Part shown: positions 1 through 8,051 of the stretch, piece after piece | Layout of the letters: each line of letters begins with the position of its first letter | How positions within the stretch are numbered: position 1 is the stretch's first letter | Source of the DNA: Alphaproteobacteria bacterium UBA2784 | GTDB taxonomy: Bacteria; Pseudomonadota; Alphaproteobacteria; Micropepsales; Micropepsaceae | Length of the DNA stretch: 64,000 nt | NCBI GenBank assembly: GCA_002352285.1 | Contig: DEIC01000011.1 | Location: forward strand, 1-64,000 | Direction of reading: 5' to 3' | Translations under genes and position numbers: made by a program | Notes under the pieces: generated by a model | Databases searched by the model: none | What the model was told of the DNA's origin: nothing | What the model saw: the letters and a program-made list of their open reading frames with translations, nothing else

Positions 1-174
1 TGCCGCAGCCTGATGCCCGACATGGACGCCTTCATGGATGATCTGCGCGAAAGCGTTGATGAGCTGGATAAGGCGGCGTCCGCAGTCAAACCGGCGAAGA
101 GGAAGCCCGCCCCCGCCAAAGCGGCAAAGCCGAAGGGCAGGGCTTCCAAGACGGCTGGCGCTACGGCAGCCTGA
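1..174 (+). CDS. C-terminal fragment of an unidentified protein (57 residues)
   Basis: The reading frame is open from the first base of the window and ends at a TGA at 172-174. The visible part has an acidic, amphipathic stretch (DAFMDDLRESVDELDKA) followed by a Lys/Ala/Pro-rich basic tail (KPAKRKPAPAKAAKPKG). Such tails are common on nucleic-acid- or granule-binding proteins, and the downstream neighbour is a phasin, so a link to polyhydroxyalkanoate granules is possible. The fragment carries no family-specific motif, and I do not assign a function. A 12-bp hairpin follows 31 bp after the stop. Confidence 0.6.
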   Translation, partial: CRSLMPDMDAFMDDLRESVDELDKAASAVKPAKRKPAPAKAAKPKGRASKTAGATAA

Positions 175-205
175 CACCGCGCTGTCCGCCTATTCGCCGT
201 GTTTT

Positions 206-236
206 CTGCGGTGATTGCGCCAAACAATCACCGCAG
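206..236 (+). terminator. Perfect 12-bp hairpin behind the truncated first gene
   Basis: CTGCGGTGATTG (206-217) and CAATCACCGCAG (225-236) pair perfectly around a 7-nt loop, 31 bp after the stop at 174. No T-run follows on either strand, so it is not a canonical intrinsic terminator. It could be a Rho-assisted 3' end, an mRNA-stabilising structure or an operator. A second, shorter dyad (GCTCTC-gcat-GAGAGC, 269-284) lies just downstream. Confidence 0.4.
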
Positions 237-341
237 GGATGCGGCTGGCAGGTCGATGCCAGAACATTGCTCTCGCATGAGAGCATGTTATCTCATTGAA
301 ATGAATGCTATTTCTAGAATCTTCCATGCGCCCCTTGAACT

Positions 342-376
342 TTGCTGCACCGCAACATAGATGTTGCATTGCAGCG
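342..376 (+). promoter_or_regulatory. Paired PhaR-type boxes upstream of the phasin gene
   Basis: GCTGCACCGCAACA (344-357) and TGTTGCATTGCAGC (362-375) are inverted copies of one another at 12 of 14 positions. Each contains a TGC-N3-GCA core. The alphaproteobacterial repressor PhaR is known to bind TGC-rich sites of this kind upstream of phasin genes and to be released by polyhydroxyalkanoate. The boxes lie 101-135 bp upstream of the phasin ATG at 477. The assignment to PhaR is inferred from motif and gene context; phaR itself is not in the window. Confidence 0.55.
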
Positions 377-476
377 TAAAACGCTGTAGCACCATCCCAT
401 CGCTGCCCCGCCCGGGGTGGCATCCCCCGCGCCGATGCGCGCGGTCAACGCGATGCAATCGACAGGAGACTGACCC

Positions 477-1013
477 ATGGTTGCCAAGAAGACCGGAGCC
501 AAGCGCGCCCCGAACAAGTCCAAGACCGCCCCCAAGGCGGAAAAGATCAACAAGGCCGAGTTCAAGGCCGAAGCCAACGGCGCCGAGAACTTCATCGAGC
601 GCGCCCGCGAAGTGTTTGAAGAGCGCGCCGAGCGCGTGATGGACGCCTTCGCCGGCGTGCGTGAGCGTTTTGCCGACATGCGCCTTGGCGCGACCGACGT
701 GGCCGAAGTCCTGCGCAATTCGTGGGAACTGGCCGCGTCCAGCGCCCGCGACGTCAACATGCAGATCATTGACTTCGCCCAGGCCGACCTGAACCGCCTC
801 TTCGACGCCCAGCGCAAGATGCTCAAGGCGAAGTCGCTGCGCGAAGCCGCCGAGATCCAGGCGAATTTCTTCCGCACCCAGTTCGAGCTGGGCGTGAAGC
901 AGACCCGCAAGGTCTCGGAGATGGCCGTTGAGTCGACCAAGGAAGTCTTCGAGCCGATCACCACGGGCTTCTCGGAAATGCTTGAGAAGACCGGTCTGCG
1001 CAAGGCGGCCTGA
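477..1013 (+). CDS. Phasin family protein (phasin_2 type)
   Basis: This 178-residue protein should coat polyhydroxyalkanoate granules in the cytoplasm, limiting coalescence and shielding the hydrophobic surface. The first 40 residues are Lys/Ala-rich (KKTGAKRAPNKSKTAPKAEK). The rest is almost wholly amphipathic helix typical of phasin_2 proteins, with the family-like stretch DLNRLFDAQRKMLKAKSLREAAEIQ near residues 100-125. AGGAG at 464-468 stands 8 nt before the ATG. It is transcribed alone: PhaR-like boxes lie upstream and a strong intrinsic terminator follows. Length and composition match the family. Identification as a phasin is secure; the exact partner polymer is inferred. Confidence 0.88.
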   Translation: MVAKKTGAKRAPNKSKTAPKAEKINKAEFKAEANGAENFIERAREVFEERAERVMDAFAGVRERFADMRLGATDVAEVLRNSWELAASSARDVNMQIIDFAQADLNRLFDAQRKMLKAKSLREAAEIQANFFRTQFELGVKQTRKVSEMAVESTKEVFEPITTGFSEMLEKTGLRKAA

Positions 1014-1067
1014 GGCCCTTTGCCAACCCGATAAAGCACAAAGGGTCGAAAAACCCTCGCGCTTTGG

Positions 1068-1102
1068 AAAGGCAGCCCTCCCCCCGGGCTGCCTTTTCTT
1101 TT
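1068..1102 (+). terminator. Intrinsic terminator of the phasin gene
   Basis: GGCAGCCC (1071-1078) pairs with GGGCTGCC (1086-1093), followed by TTTTCTTTT. The stem begins about 57 bp after the phasin stop, giving a classical Rho-independent terminator. Confidence 0.85.
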
Positions 1103-1253
1103 GGGCCGGGGCTTCAAAATGTTCGTGGTTAACATCGCGGGCCAAAACCGGCCCCGATCACGCAGCCGTTAGACGGCCCGGAAGGTTTTGCCCTATATCT
1201 TCACCTGATACTGCAAGAACCAGCCGGTTTCGGGCCAGCACGTGAGGCGCTCC

Positions 1254-3050
1254 ATGATTGTCTTCAAGACATTCTTTCTCTGGGTGATGCGCATGTTCCG
1301 CAATGCGGTGAATGTGATCTTCACATTCATTGCGTTGCTGATCCTGCTTTTTGTCGGCGCATCAGTCTGGGGCATGTTGAGCGACAAGGGCCTGCCGCCC
1401 GCCATCGTGCTGACGCTTGACCTGCGCGGCGGCATGACAGACCAGCCGACCTTCCCGCCCTTTGGCATTGGCAGCGTGCCTGTCGCCATGACCGATCTGG
1501 TGCAGGGCCTCGAACGCGCCGAAACCGACCCGCGCGTAAAAGGCATCGTCATCCGCGTTGGCGGCGGCGTGTCTTTCGCCCATGCGCAGGAACTGCGCGC
1601 CGCGCTCGCTTCATTCCGCGCGCAGGAAAAATTCGTCATCACCCATTCGCAGGCGTTCTACACCACGGCGCTCTCCGAATATTATCTGGCGACAACGGCC
1701 GACCAGATCTGGCTTCAGCCGTCGTCGATGCTGAATTCGGCCGGCATTGTCACTTCGACCGTCTTCTTGCGCGGCCTCTTTGATCTGGTAGGCGCCGAGG
1801 TCTATTTCGCCCAGCGCTACGAGTACAAGAACGCTGCCAACGTCTATACCGAAACCGACTTCACGGATGCCCACCGCGAGGCAACCGGCGGTCTCATCAA
1901 CTCGATTTACGAGTCGCTGATGGGCGACATGGCGGCCGCGCGCAACATGAGCGTTGAAGAGTTCAAGGCGCTCATCAATGCTGGCCCCTATACGACCGAA
2001 ACGGCGTTGCAGGCCAGGCTGATCGATTTCCCTGGCTTTGACGATGACGCCGAACGCGCGGCGCTCGACCGTGCGGGCGCAGATTCCGACACCGTCGATT
2101 TCTATGCCTATTACGCGCGCGAACGCAGCCCGTACGAGGCGCCGATGGCGGGCGCGACCGTGATCGCACTCGTGGGCGGCGAAGGCGGCATCAATGACGG
2201 CTATTCGGGCTCCGATTTCTCCGGTGACATGGTGATGGGCGGCGACACGATTGCCCAGGCCATCCGCGACGCCACCGCAGACGAGGAAGTGCGCGCCATC
2301 GTCTTCCGTGTCTCGTCGCCCGGCGGTTCCGCGATTGCATCCGATCAGGTGCTCGATGCGGTGCGCAAGGCGCGCGGTGCAGGCAAGCCCGTGATCGTCT
2401 CGATGGGCCCGGTTGCCGCTTCGGGCGGCTATTATGTGTCGCTTGATGCCGACTGGATCTTTGCCCAGCCCGCAACGATCACAGGCTCGATTGGTGTTCT
2501 GTCGGGCAAGATCAATCTGACCGGCGCCTATAACATGATCGGCCTGTCGCCCCGTACGCTTTCGGTTGGCAACAATGCCGATGCGATGTCGGAGTTCACG
2601 GGCTTCACGCCCGAGCAGTGGGAGATGTTCAACAAGCAGGTGGACAACATCTACTGGGACTTCACGCAGAAGGTTGCTGATGGCCGCTCGATCCCGGTTG
2701 ATCGCGTGCGCTGGGAAATCGGCAAGGGCCGCGTGTGGTCGGGCGCCGATGCGCTGCGGCTTGGCCTGATCGACGAGTTCGGCGGCTTGCGCGCTGCAAT
2801 CGCCAAGGCCCGTGACATGTCAGGCGGCGCGGCCGACCAGCCGGTGCGGTTGAAGGTCTATCCCGAGCCCATGAGCGCCTGGCAGCAAATAGTCTCGGCC
2901 AGTGTCAGCGTCGAATCCGGCTTCATCAAGCTCGCCCGCATTGCCGATGCGCTCGACATGAAGAGCGTGCGCGACATGCTGACCGCGATGGAGGCGGCCG
3001 ACGAACCGGTCTTGATGGAAACGCGCATGCCCGAGATGGAGCTGCGTTGA
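1254..3050 (+). CDS. sppA: Signal peptide peptidase SppA (67K type, S49 family)
   Basis: This is a membrane-anchored serine protease that degrades cleaved signal peptides in the inner membrane. An N-terminal membrane segment lies at about residues 15-40. It is followed by tandem S49 domains as in the long (67K) SppA form; the family's two-domain length is about 600 residues and this protein has 598. The catalytic dyad is visible: Lys192 in YEYKNAAN in the first domain and Ser390 in ASGGYYVS in the second. The ATG at 1254 is preferred because GTGAGG stands 6 nt upstream; an in-frame GTG at 1242 would add four residues. No operon partner is evident, since the flanking gaps exceed 90 bp. Confidence 0.93.
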   Translation: MIVFKTFFLWVMRMFRNAVNVIFTFIALLILLFVGASVWGMLSDKGLPPAIVLTLDLRGGMTDQPTFPPFGIGSVPVAMTDLVQGLERAETDPRVKGIVIRVGGGVSFAHAQELRAALASFRAQEKFVITHSQAFYTTALSEYYLATTADQIWLQPSSMLNSAGIVTSTVFLRGLFDLVGAEVYFAQRYEYKNAANVYTETDFTDAHREATGGLINSIYESLMGDMAAARNMSVEEFKALINAGPYTTETALQARLIDFPGFDDDAERAALDRAGADSDTVDFYAYYARERSPYEAPMAGATVIALVGGEGGINDGYSGSDFSGDMVMGGDTIAQAIRDATADEEVRAIVFRVSSPGGSAIASDQVLDAVRKARGAGKPVIVSMGPVAASGGYYVSLDADWIFAQPATITGSIGVLSGKINLTGAYNMIGLSPRTLSVGNNADAMSEFTGFTPEQWEMFNKQVDNIYWDFTQKVADGRSIPVDRVRWEIGKGRVWSGADALRLGLIDEFGGLRAAIAKARDMSGGAADQPVRLKVYPEPMSAWQQIVSASVSVESGFIKLARIADALDMKSVRDMLTAMEAADEPVLMETRMPEMELR

Positions 3051-3079
3051 GACGGCACCCTTCGACGAGTAAAGTATTA

Positions 3080-3108
3080 TTGACATCATGTAAGTAATAT
3101 CTTACATC
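3080..3108 (+). promoter_or_regulatory. Promoter with an embedded operator palindrome
   Basis: TTGACA (3080-3085) is a consensus -35 element. ATGTAAG (3088-3094) and CTTACAT (3101-3107) form a perfect 7-bp inverted repeat with a 6-bp spacer directly behind it. A weak -10 (TACATC, 3103-3108) falls 17 bp from the -35, so the palindrome fills the promoter spacer. It precedes a membrane-protein/XRE-regulator pair, which suggests autorepression by the XRE protein. Confidence 0.5.
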
Positions 3109-3146
3109 CCCTGCCCAAGGCGGATGCCGGCAACGGGAGATGGAAG

Positions 3147-3575
3147 ATGTCGCATCGTGAGCGCTTTGCGCTTGTCTGGGTTGTCGCCCTGGTCGTTGTG
3201 CTGGGAACCTATATGGTTCTGGTTGCGGCACTGCCCGGCTATGACGGTTTTGGTGTATCCACAAAAATCGCACTGCTGGGTGGTACGCTTGGCATACTGG
3301 CCCTTGCGGCTATCGCAACCCAAATCGCTGCACACAGTGCCGCCGACCGCCCGGAGAGTCTTGCGCTTGATGAGCGTGACCGGCTGATTGCGGGGCGCGC
3401 TGCGGCGGCGGCCTATCATGTGCTGATCGCAGGCATGATCATTGTGGGCATCGTCATGCCCTTCAACAAAGGCGGCTGGGAGATCATCAACGCTGCACTG
3501 CTTGCCATTGCAGCAGCCGAGATCGTGCATCACGGGTTGATCTTTGCTGCTTACCGGAGGGGCGTGCGTGCCTGA
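3147..3575 (+). CDS. Small four-helix membrane protein partnered with an XRE regulator
   Basis: This 142-residue protein has four predicted membrane helices (about residues 9-29, 41-62, 88-108 and 113-135) and a charged cytoplasmic loop, LALDERDRLI. Loops with an ERD motif between two helical hairpins occur in small DUF2178-like membrane proteins, which are commonly encoded next to short XRE regulators; I infer membership from this pattern only. The stop overlaps the start of the downstream regulator, so the two are translationally coupled. The function of such pairs is not established; a membrane signal controlling the regulator is a plausible reading. Confidence 0.75.
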   Translation: MSHRERFALVWVVALVVVLGTYMVLVAALPGYDGFGVSTKIALLGGTLGILALAAIATQIAAHSAADRPESLALDERDRLIAGRAAAAAYHVLIAGMIIVGIVMPFNKGGWEIINAALLAIAAAEIVHHGLIFAAYRRGVRA

Positions 3576-3777
3576 TCGCACACTCTCAAACAATATCCGT
3601 GTGCTGCGTTTCATGACAGGTGAGATGACGCAGGCCGATCTTGGGAGCAAGGTCGGGGTCACACGCCAAACGATTGCGGCGATTGAAGCAGGAAAATACA
3701 GCCCGACGCTTGAGTGCGCCTTCCGCATTGCCGAAGTGTTCGGCAAGCCGCTGGAGGAGGTGTTCAGCTGGAAGTGA
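3568..3777 (+). CDS. Short XRE/Cro-C1 family DNA-binding regulator
   Basis: This 69-residue protein is essentially one helix-turn-helix domain: MTQADLGSKVGVTRQTIAAIE holds the two recognition-helix segments and ends in the family's TIAAIEAGKYSPTLE signature. The GTG start at 3568 is chosen because GGAGG (3556-3560) lies 7 nt before it and because it overlaps the upstream stop (3573-3575); longer starts at 3544 lack a ribosome site. It resembles the YozG/PlcR-like minimal regulators that pair with small membrane proteins. The palindrome at 3088-3107 is the obvious candidate operator. Confidence 0.85.
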   Translation: MPDRTLSNNIRVLRFMTGEMTQADLGSKVGVTRQTIAAIEAGKYSPTLECAFRIAEVFGKPLEEVFSWK

Positions 3778-3788
3778 TGACCGGCGTT

Positions 3789-4457
3789 TCAGAACCGGAA
3801 GCGCAGGCCCACATCAAAGCTGTGCGAAGAGACGCTGAAGGAATAGTCGTCGCCGAACACGTCAGGGATGTCGGTTTCGGTTGCCGCAAAATAGCGGTAA
3901 CCGGCCGACGCCACGATGCCTTCGTCGATCGGCATGGAAACGCCAGCCATCAACTGCCAGGCAAAGGTCCACGACGTTTCATCAAACGCCACCAGCAGCG
4001 GTCCTGAATCCATGTCAGCCATGATGGCAGCTGCGCCAATGCCGCCGCCGACATAGGGCTTGAACGCAAAATGATCGAGCGGGATGTCGTAATAGACATT
4101 CGCCATGATGGCCGCGACCGAAAGATCGCCATTCACGTCATAGACGTCGCCCACCAGATCAGGAACATTGATGAGGTCTTTGGTGACCTCGAACTGTTCA
4201 ACCCCGCTGGTGAGGTAAAAGAACTCGCCTTCAATGCGCAGCCCGTTGGCGAACTCATAGCCAAGCGCAACCCCGCCGCCAAAGGAGTCCGTGTCTTCGA
4301 CATTGACGGCAGTCAGCGCAGAATCGGCCTCGCTGTCCTCGGTCCATGCAAAGCTGCCGCGCAGGCCGAGATAGGCGCTCTCGCCGGTCACAGCCAAGGC
4401 AGCGCTGGCACACACAAGGCCAGCAATCAGGGCGACAAGGGTTCCGGTGCGGCGCAT
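3789..4457 (-). CDS. Outer-membrane beta-barrel protein (OmpW/Opa-like fold)
   Basis: The 222-residue precursor starts with a Sec signal peptide (cleavage near ALA-VTGES, about residue 23). Alternating beta-strand segments follow (YLGLRGSFAW, GGGVALGYEF, FKPYVGGGIGAAA, VASAGYRYF), ending in a C-terminal phenylalanine (GLRFRF). That is the usual barrel insertion signal. Acidic external loops (EDSEADSALTAVNVEDTD) are evident. It should be a small eight-stranded barrel; no ligand can be assigned. It faces convergently the XRE regulator gene, with only 11 bp between the stops. Confidence 0.85.
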   Translation of the reverse strand: MRRTGTLVALIAGLVCASAALAVTGESAYLGLRGSFAWTEDSEADSALTAVNVEDTDSFGGGVALGYEFANGLRIEGEFFYLTSGVEQFEVTKDLINVPDLVGDVYDVNGDLSVAAIMANVYYDIPLDHFAFKPYVGGGIGAAAIMADMDSGPLLVAFDETSWTFAWQLMAGVSMPIDEGIVASAGYRYFAATETDIPDVFGDDYSFSVSSHSFDVGLRFRF

Positions 4458-4636
4458 GGCAGGCTCCCGAGCGGCAAGTGGCCGGGAATCAGCCCCAGCC
4501 CAACACCAAAGCCTGTTGCCACAGGGGTAAATGACTGGTTAAAGCCCCCATCCTTTGCCCTAGCCGGTCCGGTCTCAGCGTCGATTGGACCTTGAAGGGA
4601 AAAGGCCGCGCACCTATGGTGCGCCCCCTTCGGCAT

Positions 4637-4713
4637 GCCGCCTTAGCTCAGTTGGTTAGAGCGCCAGATTGTGGATCTGGAGGTCCCCCGTTCGATCCGG
4701 GGAGGCGGTACCA
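4637..4713 (+). tRNA. tRNA-His (anticodon GTG), CCA encoded
   Basis: The cloverleaf closes fully: acceptor GCCGCCT/AGGCGGT with a G1-U72 pair, D-arm GCTC/GAGC, anticodon stem CCAGA/TCTGG around the loop TTGTGGA, variable loop AGGTC, T-arm CCCCG/CGGGG around TTCGATC, then A73 and encoded CCA. The anticodon is GTG. The base before position 1 is T, so the universal G-1 is not encoded, and the discriminator is A instead of C. This is the known divergent histidine tRNA of many alphaproteobacteria. Confidence 0.96.
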
Positions 4714-4760
4714 TCCGGCCGCATTGCCCTTGATATGAAAGGAAATTCTGCGCCAGATGG

Positions 4761-5807
4761 GTGCGGAACCATTCCGGGGAACGAAGGGCAAGGACATTGG
4801 CGCAGGCGTCCCCCACTCAGGATCCGCTGCCAGTTGTTACGCCGGGCAACGACCTGCCGCCGTTGCGTGCTGGGCTTGGCCTTGCCCTTTTGATTGCCAC
4901 CTTTCTTGTGGCGGCCCAATTCGTTCTTGAACTGACCCTGCGTGACGGCATCGCCGATCCGGTGGGCCGGAAGCTCGACCTCCTGGCAGAGCAGGGCGCG
5001 AATGTGGATGTCATTCTGGTTGGCACCAGCCGCACCTTCTACGGCTTTGATCCCGTCGCCTTCTCAAGCGGCGCGCGCGAGGCGGGGTGCAACTGGACGG
5101 CCCTCAACATGGGCATCGCGATGATGGATCGCGCCACCGAGGCAGTGGTGGCCGGAACGATTGCCGATCTGCCGCCCCGCAAGCGCATCGTGCTCTTTGA
5201 GTCACTGCCTCTGATGCTCACCAGCAATGTCTCGGCAGGCCAAATCGATTTTGGCGATCTGGTCCGCTTTGGGCGCGCCGCATTGCCCGTTCAGGAAAAC
5301 CGCACCGACCTTTCCCTCGACATTCTTTGGGCGGCAGACCGGATCGTGGCTTCCAGCGCGCTGATCAGCACATTTGCGCTCACTGGCCCTGACCCGATGC
5401 AGCCGGACTTTGCGCGCGGCGGCCAGCTTGTTGCCGAAAGCTATAAGCTGGCGCCGCCCGCCGCCAATCTGTTGGTGAACACGCATTCCTGGGTATCGCC
5501 GGGCGAAGGCGCTGCAAATTTCATTGCGCTGCGAACGGAAGAGATTGCCGGCAACTGGCTGAGCGGCCTTTACGCCTTTCCGGCGCTCTCCGTCTCAGGG
5601 CGTGAGTTCGTTCTTGCGGATGAAGCGGAACGCCAGAACCTCGCTTACTTCAATCTCAACGCTGATGCCGTGCGCAGCACGCTGACGCCAGAGGACTGGT
5701 TCGACACCTGGCATTTGAGCCGCAGCGGCGCCGACAAAGTCAGCCGCGCCCTTGGAGCTCAGCTGTGCGCCCGCTTCGGCGCGGCGATGGCGGATGAGGG
5801 CAACTGA
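4761..5807 (+). CDS. Membrane-anchored SGNH-like protein paired with an MBOAT acyltransferase
   Basis: The 348-residue protein has one N-terminal membrane helix (about residues 36-57) and a periplasmic domain. Near its start is VGTSRTFYGFDP, with candidate nucleophile Ser90. Near its end is DTWHLSRSGA, giving Asp315 and His318 in the DxxH spacing of SGNH hydrolases. This resembles the AlgX, DltD and PatB partners of MBOAT proteins, which move acyl groups onto extracellular polymers. The downstream MBOAT ATG overlaps its stop by one base. The GTG start at 4761 has no clear ribosome site, and a later start is possible. The polymer substrate is unknown. Confidence 0.75.
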   Translation: MRNHSGERRARTLAQASPTQDPLPVVTPGNDLPPLRAGLGLALLIATFLVAAQFVLELTLRDGIADPVGRKLDLLAEQGANVDVILVGTSRTFYGFDPVAFSSGAREAGCNWTALNMGIAMMDRATEAVVAGTIADLPPRKRIVLFESLPLMLTSNVSAGQIDFGDLVRFGRAALPVQENRTDLSLDILWAADRIVASSALISTFALTGPDPMQPDFARGGQLVAESYKLAPPAANLLVNTHSWVSPGEGAANFIALRTEEIAGNWLSGLYAFPALSVSGREFVLADEAERQNLAYFNLNADAVRSTLTPEDWFDTWHLSRSGADKVSRALGAQLCARFGAAMADEGN

Positions 5808-7213
5808 TGCTCTTCATCGAGATCCGCTATTTCCTCTTCTTTGCGGCGTTCTTCTGCGTCTATTGGCTCTTGCGCAACAACACGCAGCGCAAATGGCTGA
5901 TGGTCGCAGCCTCCTATGGCTTCTATGCCATGTGGGACTGGCGCTGGCTCGGCCTGCTCTTCCTGTCCACAGTCGTATCGCACATCGTGGCGCGCGGCAT
6001 TTTCCTGTCGCGCAGTGATGTGGAGCGGCGCTGGTGGCTGGTGCCCTCGCTCGTCTTCCACATCGGCATGCTGGGCGTCTTCAAATATTTCGATTTCTTC
6101 TCGCGCTCTTTTGCGGCGCTGCTGACATCGCTTGGCGTCACGGTTGATCCCGTCATCCTTGATCTGATGCTGCCCATCGGCATCAGCTTCTATACGCTGC
6201 ACAATGTCAGCTATATCGCGGACGTTTACATGCGCCGGATCGAGGCGCGCGAGAGTTTCCTCGACATTGCAACCTTTGTGGCGTTCTTCCCGCAGCTGGT
6301 GGCGGGGCCCATTTTGCGCGCCCGCCAGTTCGTGCCGCAGCTCGACACCTTGCGCAAATTTTCCGATGTGCCGGTGCGCGCGGCTTTGTTCCTGTTTCTT
6401 GTTGGCTTCGTCAAAAAGGCCGTGCTGGCCGACAATATCGACCCGCATGTCGATGCCGTGTTTGCCGATCCCGGCGCCTATACGGCGTGGACGGTCGCGG
6501 GAACCTCGCTCCTCTGGTCGATGCAGATCCTGCTCGACTTCTCAGGTTACTCAGACATGGGAACAGCGTCTGCGGCCCTTCTGGGCTATCGCTTTCCGCA
6601 GAACTTTTTCGCGCCGCATCTGGCCGTCAGCCCCGCTGATTACCGCCAGCGCTGGCATATCTCGCTCACCACCTGGCTGCGTGACTATCTGTTCGTGCCC
6701 TTGGGCGGCACCAAAGGCGGGCGGTGGCGGACGCACCGCAACATCTTCATTGTCAATCTGGTGTCAGGTATCTGGCATGGCGCGGCGTGGACCTTTGTGC
6801 TCTGGGGTATCTTCAACGCCATCGTCATCAGCGCCCAGCGCGAGATCGATCAGTCAGGGTTCAAGGAAAAAATTCCGCGCGCGCTGCGCATCATTTTCGG
6901 CTTTGCCATCACGCTCTATACGACAGCCTGGGTCGCCTATGCCTTCCGGGCAGACGACATCGCAACAGTCGGTCACATGCTGGCGATGAGCCATGGTCTG
7001 GCGCCCGGTGGCACACAAAGCCTGCCCGTTGATCCGCTGCTGGTCTTCTTTTCAATTCTGGCGTGCCAGTTCGTCGCCATCCGCTTCAACATCACGCACC
7101 GGATGGAGAAGATGAACTGGTGGATTTTTGCCGTGCTGATGGGCGTCGCCTTTGCGCTGGCCTTCGCGCTGCGCTCGCCTTTTGCCCAGCCGTTTTACTA
7201 TTTCCGCTTCTAG
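5807..7213 (+). CDS. MBOAT family O-acyltransferase (AlgI-like)
   Basis: This 468-residue polytopic membrane protein has about ten hydrophobic helices and matches the AlgI/DltB branch. It has QLVAGPILRA and YRQRWHISLTTWLRDYLFVPLGG in the cytoplasmic re-entrant region, and SGIWHGAAWTFVLWG with the invariant candidate catalytic His324. Family members transfer acyl groups (usually acetyl) across the membrane to a periplasmic partner. The overlapping upstream SGNH-like gene is the likely partner, so the two probably O-acylate a surface polysaccharide or envelope glycan. No polysaccharide synthase is in the window, so the substrate stays open. Its stop overlaps the convergent pirin stop. Confidence 0.9.
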   Translation: MLFIEIRYFLFFAAFFCVYWLLRNNTQRKWLMVAASYGFYAMWDWRWLGLLFLSTVVSHIVARGIFLSRSDVERRWWLVPSLVFHIGMLGVFKYFDFFSRSFAALLTSLGVTVDPVILDLMLPIGISFYTLHNVSYIADVYMRRIEARESFLDIATFVAFFPQLVAGPILRARQFVPQLDTLRKFSDVPVRAALFLFLVGFVKKAVLADNIDPHVDAVFADPGAYTAWTVAGTSLLWSMQILLDFSGYSDMGTASAALLGYRFPQNFFAPHLAVSPADYRQRWHISLTTWLRDYLFVPLGGTKGGRWRTHRNIFIVNLVSGIWHGAAWTFVLWGIFNAIVISAQREIDQSGFKEKIPRALRIIFGFAITLYTTAWVAYAFRADDIATVGHMLAMSHGLAPGGTQSLPVDPLLVFFSILACQFVAIRFNITHRMEKMNWWIFAVLMGVAFALAFALRSPFAQPFYYFRF

Positions 7214-7920
7214 GCCAGATCAAACGCGACAAGCGACAACCCGTCGGGTGATGCCTCGGCGCGGATCGCATCCTCCTGCGCCATGGCCACGCCATCTCCC
7301 GCCTTCACGGCGATGCCGTTGATCTTGCCACTGCCGCCATGCACCTGCACCCAGGCGTGCCGCCCCGGCCGCAATGAATATTGTGCGGACCGGCCAGCCT
7401 CAAGCGCCGCCACATTCAGGCGGGCATCCTGATGGATGGCCAGCGCATCAAGGGCAGCAGATTCATCAAAGCCGGCCACGACAGTACGGAAGCGGTTGCG
7501 GCGCTCCTCGGCAGAAAAGCTCCGTTGGTCATAGCGCGGCGCATGGCCGGTACGGTCCGGCAGCACCCACATCTGCAAGAGGTGAACAGGCTCGCTGGCC
7601 GAAGCGTTGAATTCGGAATGCGTCACGCCCGTGCCCGCGCTCATCACCTGCACTTCGCCCGGGCGGATGACCGCGCCATTGCCCATGCTGTCACGATGCT
7701 GCAACGCGCCGGAGAGAATGAGTGTCATGATTTCCATGTCACGATGGCCGTGCGTGGGAAACCCGCCGCCGCCGGCCACGCGGTCTTCATTGATGACGCG
7801 CAGCGCACGGAAACCCATCACTTGCGGGTCGTGATATTCGCCAAAGGAAAAGCTGTAACGCGCTTTCAGCCAGCCATAATCGGCCTGGCCGCGCGCATCG
7901 GAAGGGCGGTGAAACAGCAT
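7210..7920 (-). CDS. Pirin family protein (YhhW-like)
   Basis: This 236-residue bicupin protein has the pirin N-terminal metal motif GGGGFPTHGHRDMEIMTL followed by LQHRDSMGN, which supply the usual His/His/His/Glu iron ligands. Pirins are non-haem iron proteins; the YhhW branch has quercetin 2,3-dioxygenase activity in vitro, and a redox-sensing role is often proposed. The start at 7920 is preferred over an upstream in-frame start because MLFHRPSDARG begins the conserved domain. It is divergent from dps, and the 167-bp gap holds an Irr-type box, so iron control is plausible here too. Confidence 0.88.
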   Translation of the reverse strand: MLFHRPSDARGQADYGWLKARYSFSFGEYHDPQVMGFRALRVINEDRVAGGGGFPTHGHRDMEIMTLILSGALQHRDSMGNGAVIRPGEVQVMSAGTGVTHSEFNASASEPVHLLQMWVLPDRTGHAPRYDQRSFSAEERRNRFRTVVAGFDESAALDALAIHQDARLNVAALEAGRSAQYSLRPGRHAWVQVHGGSGKINGIAVKAGDGVAMAQEDAIRAEASPDGLSLVAFDLA

Positions 7921-8051
7921 GGAATGGCTCCACGAATTGGTGTGTTGCCGCCAAGATGGGGCTATTCCCGCGCCATTCAAGGGCAAGCGCGGATTTCACT
8001 CCGAATGTGGTATTATGCACCCCCTGACAAGGCCGCCGTGGCGTTCCTATA

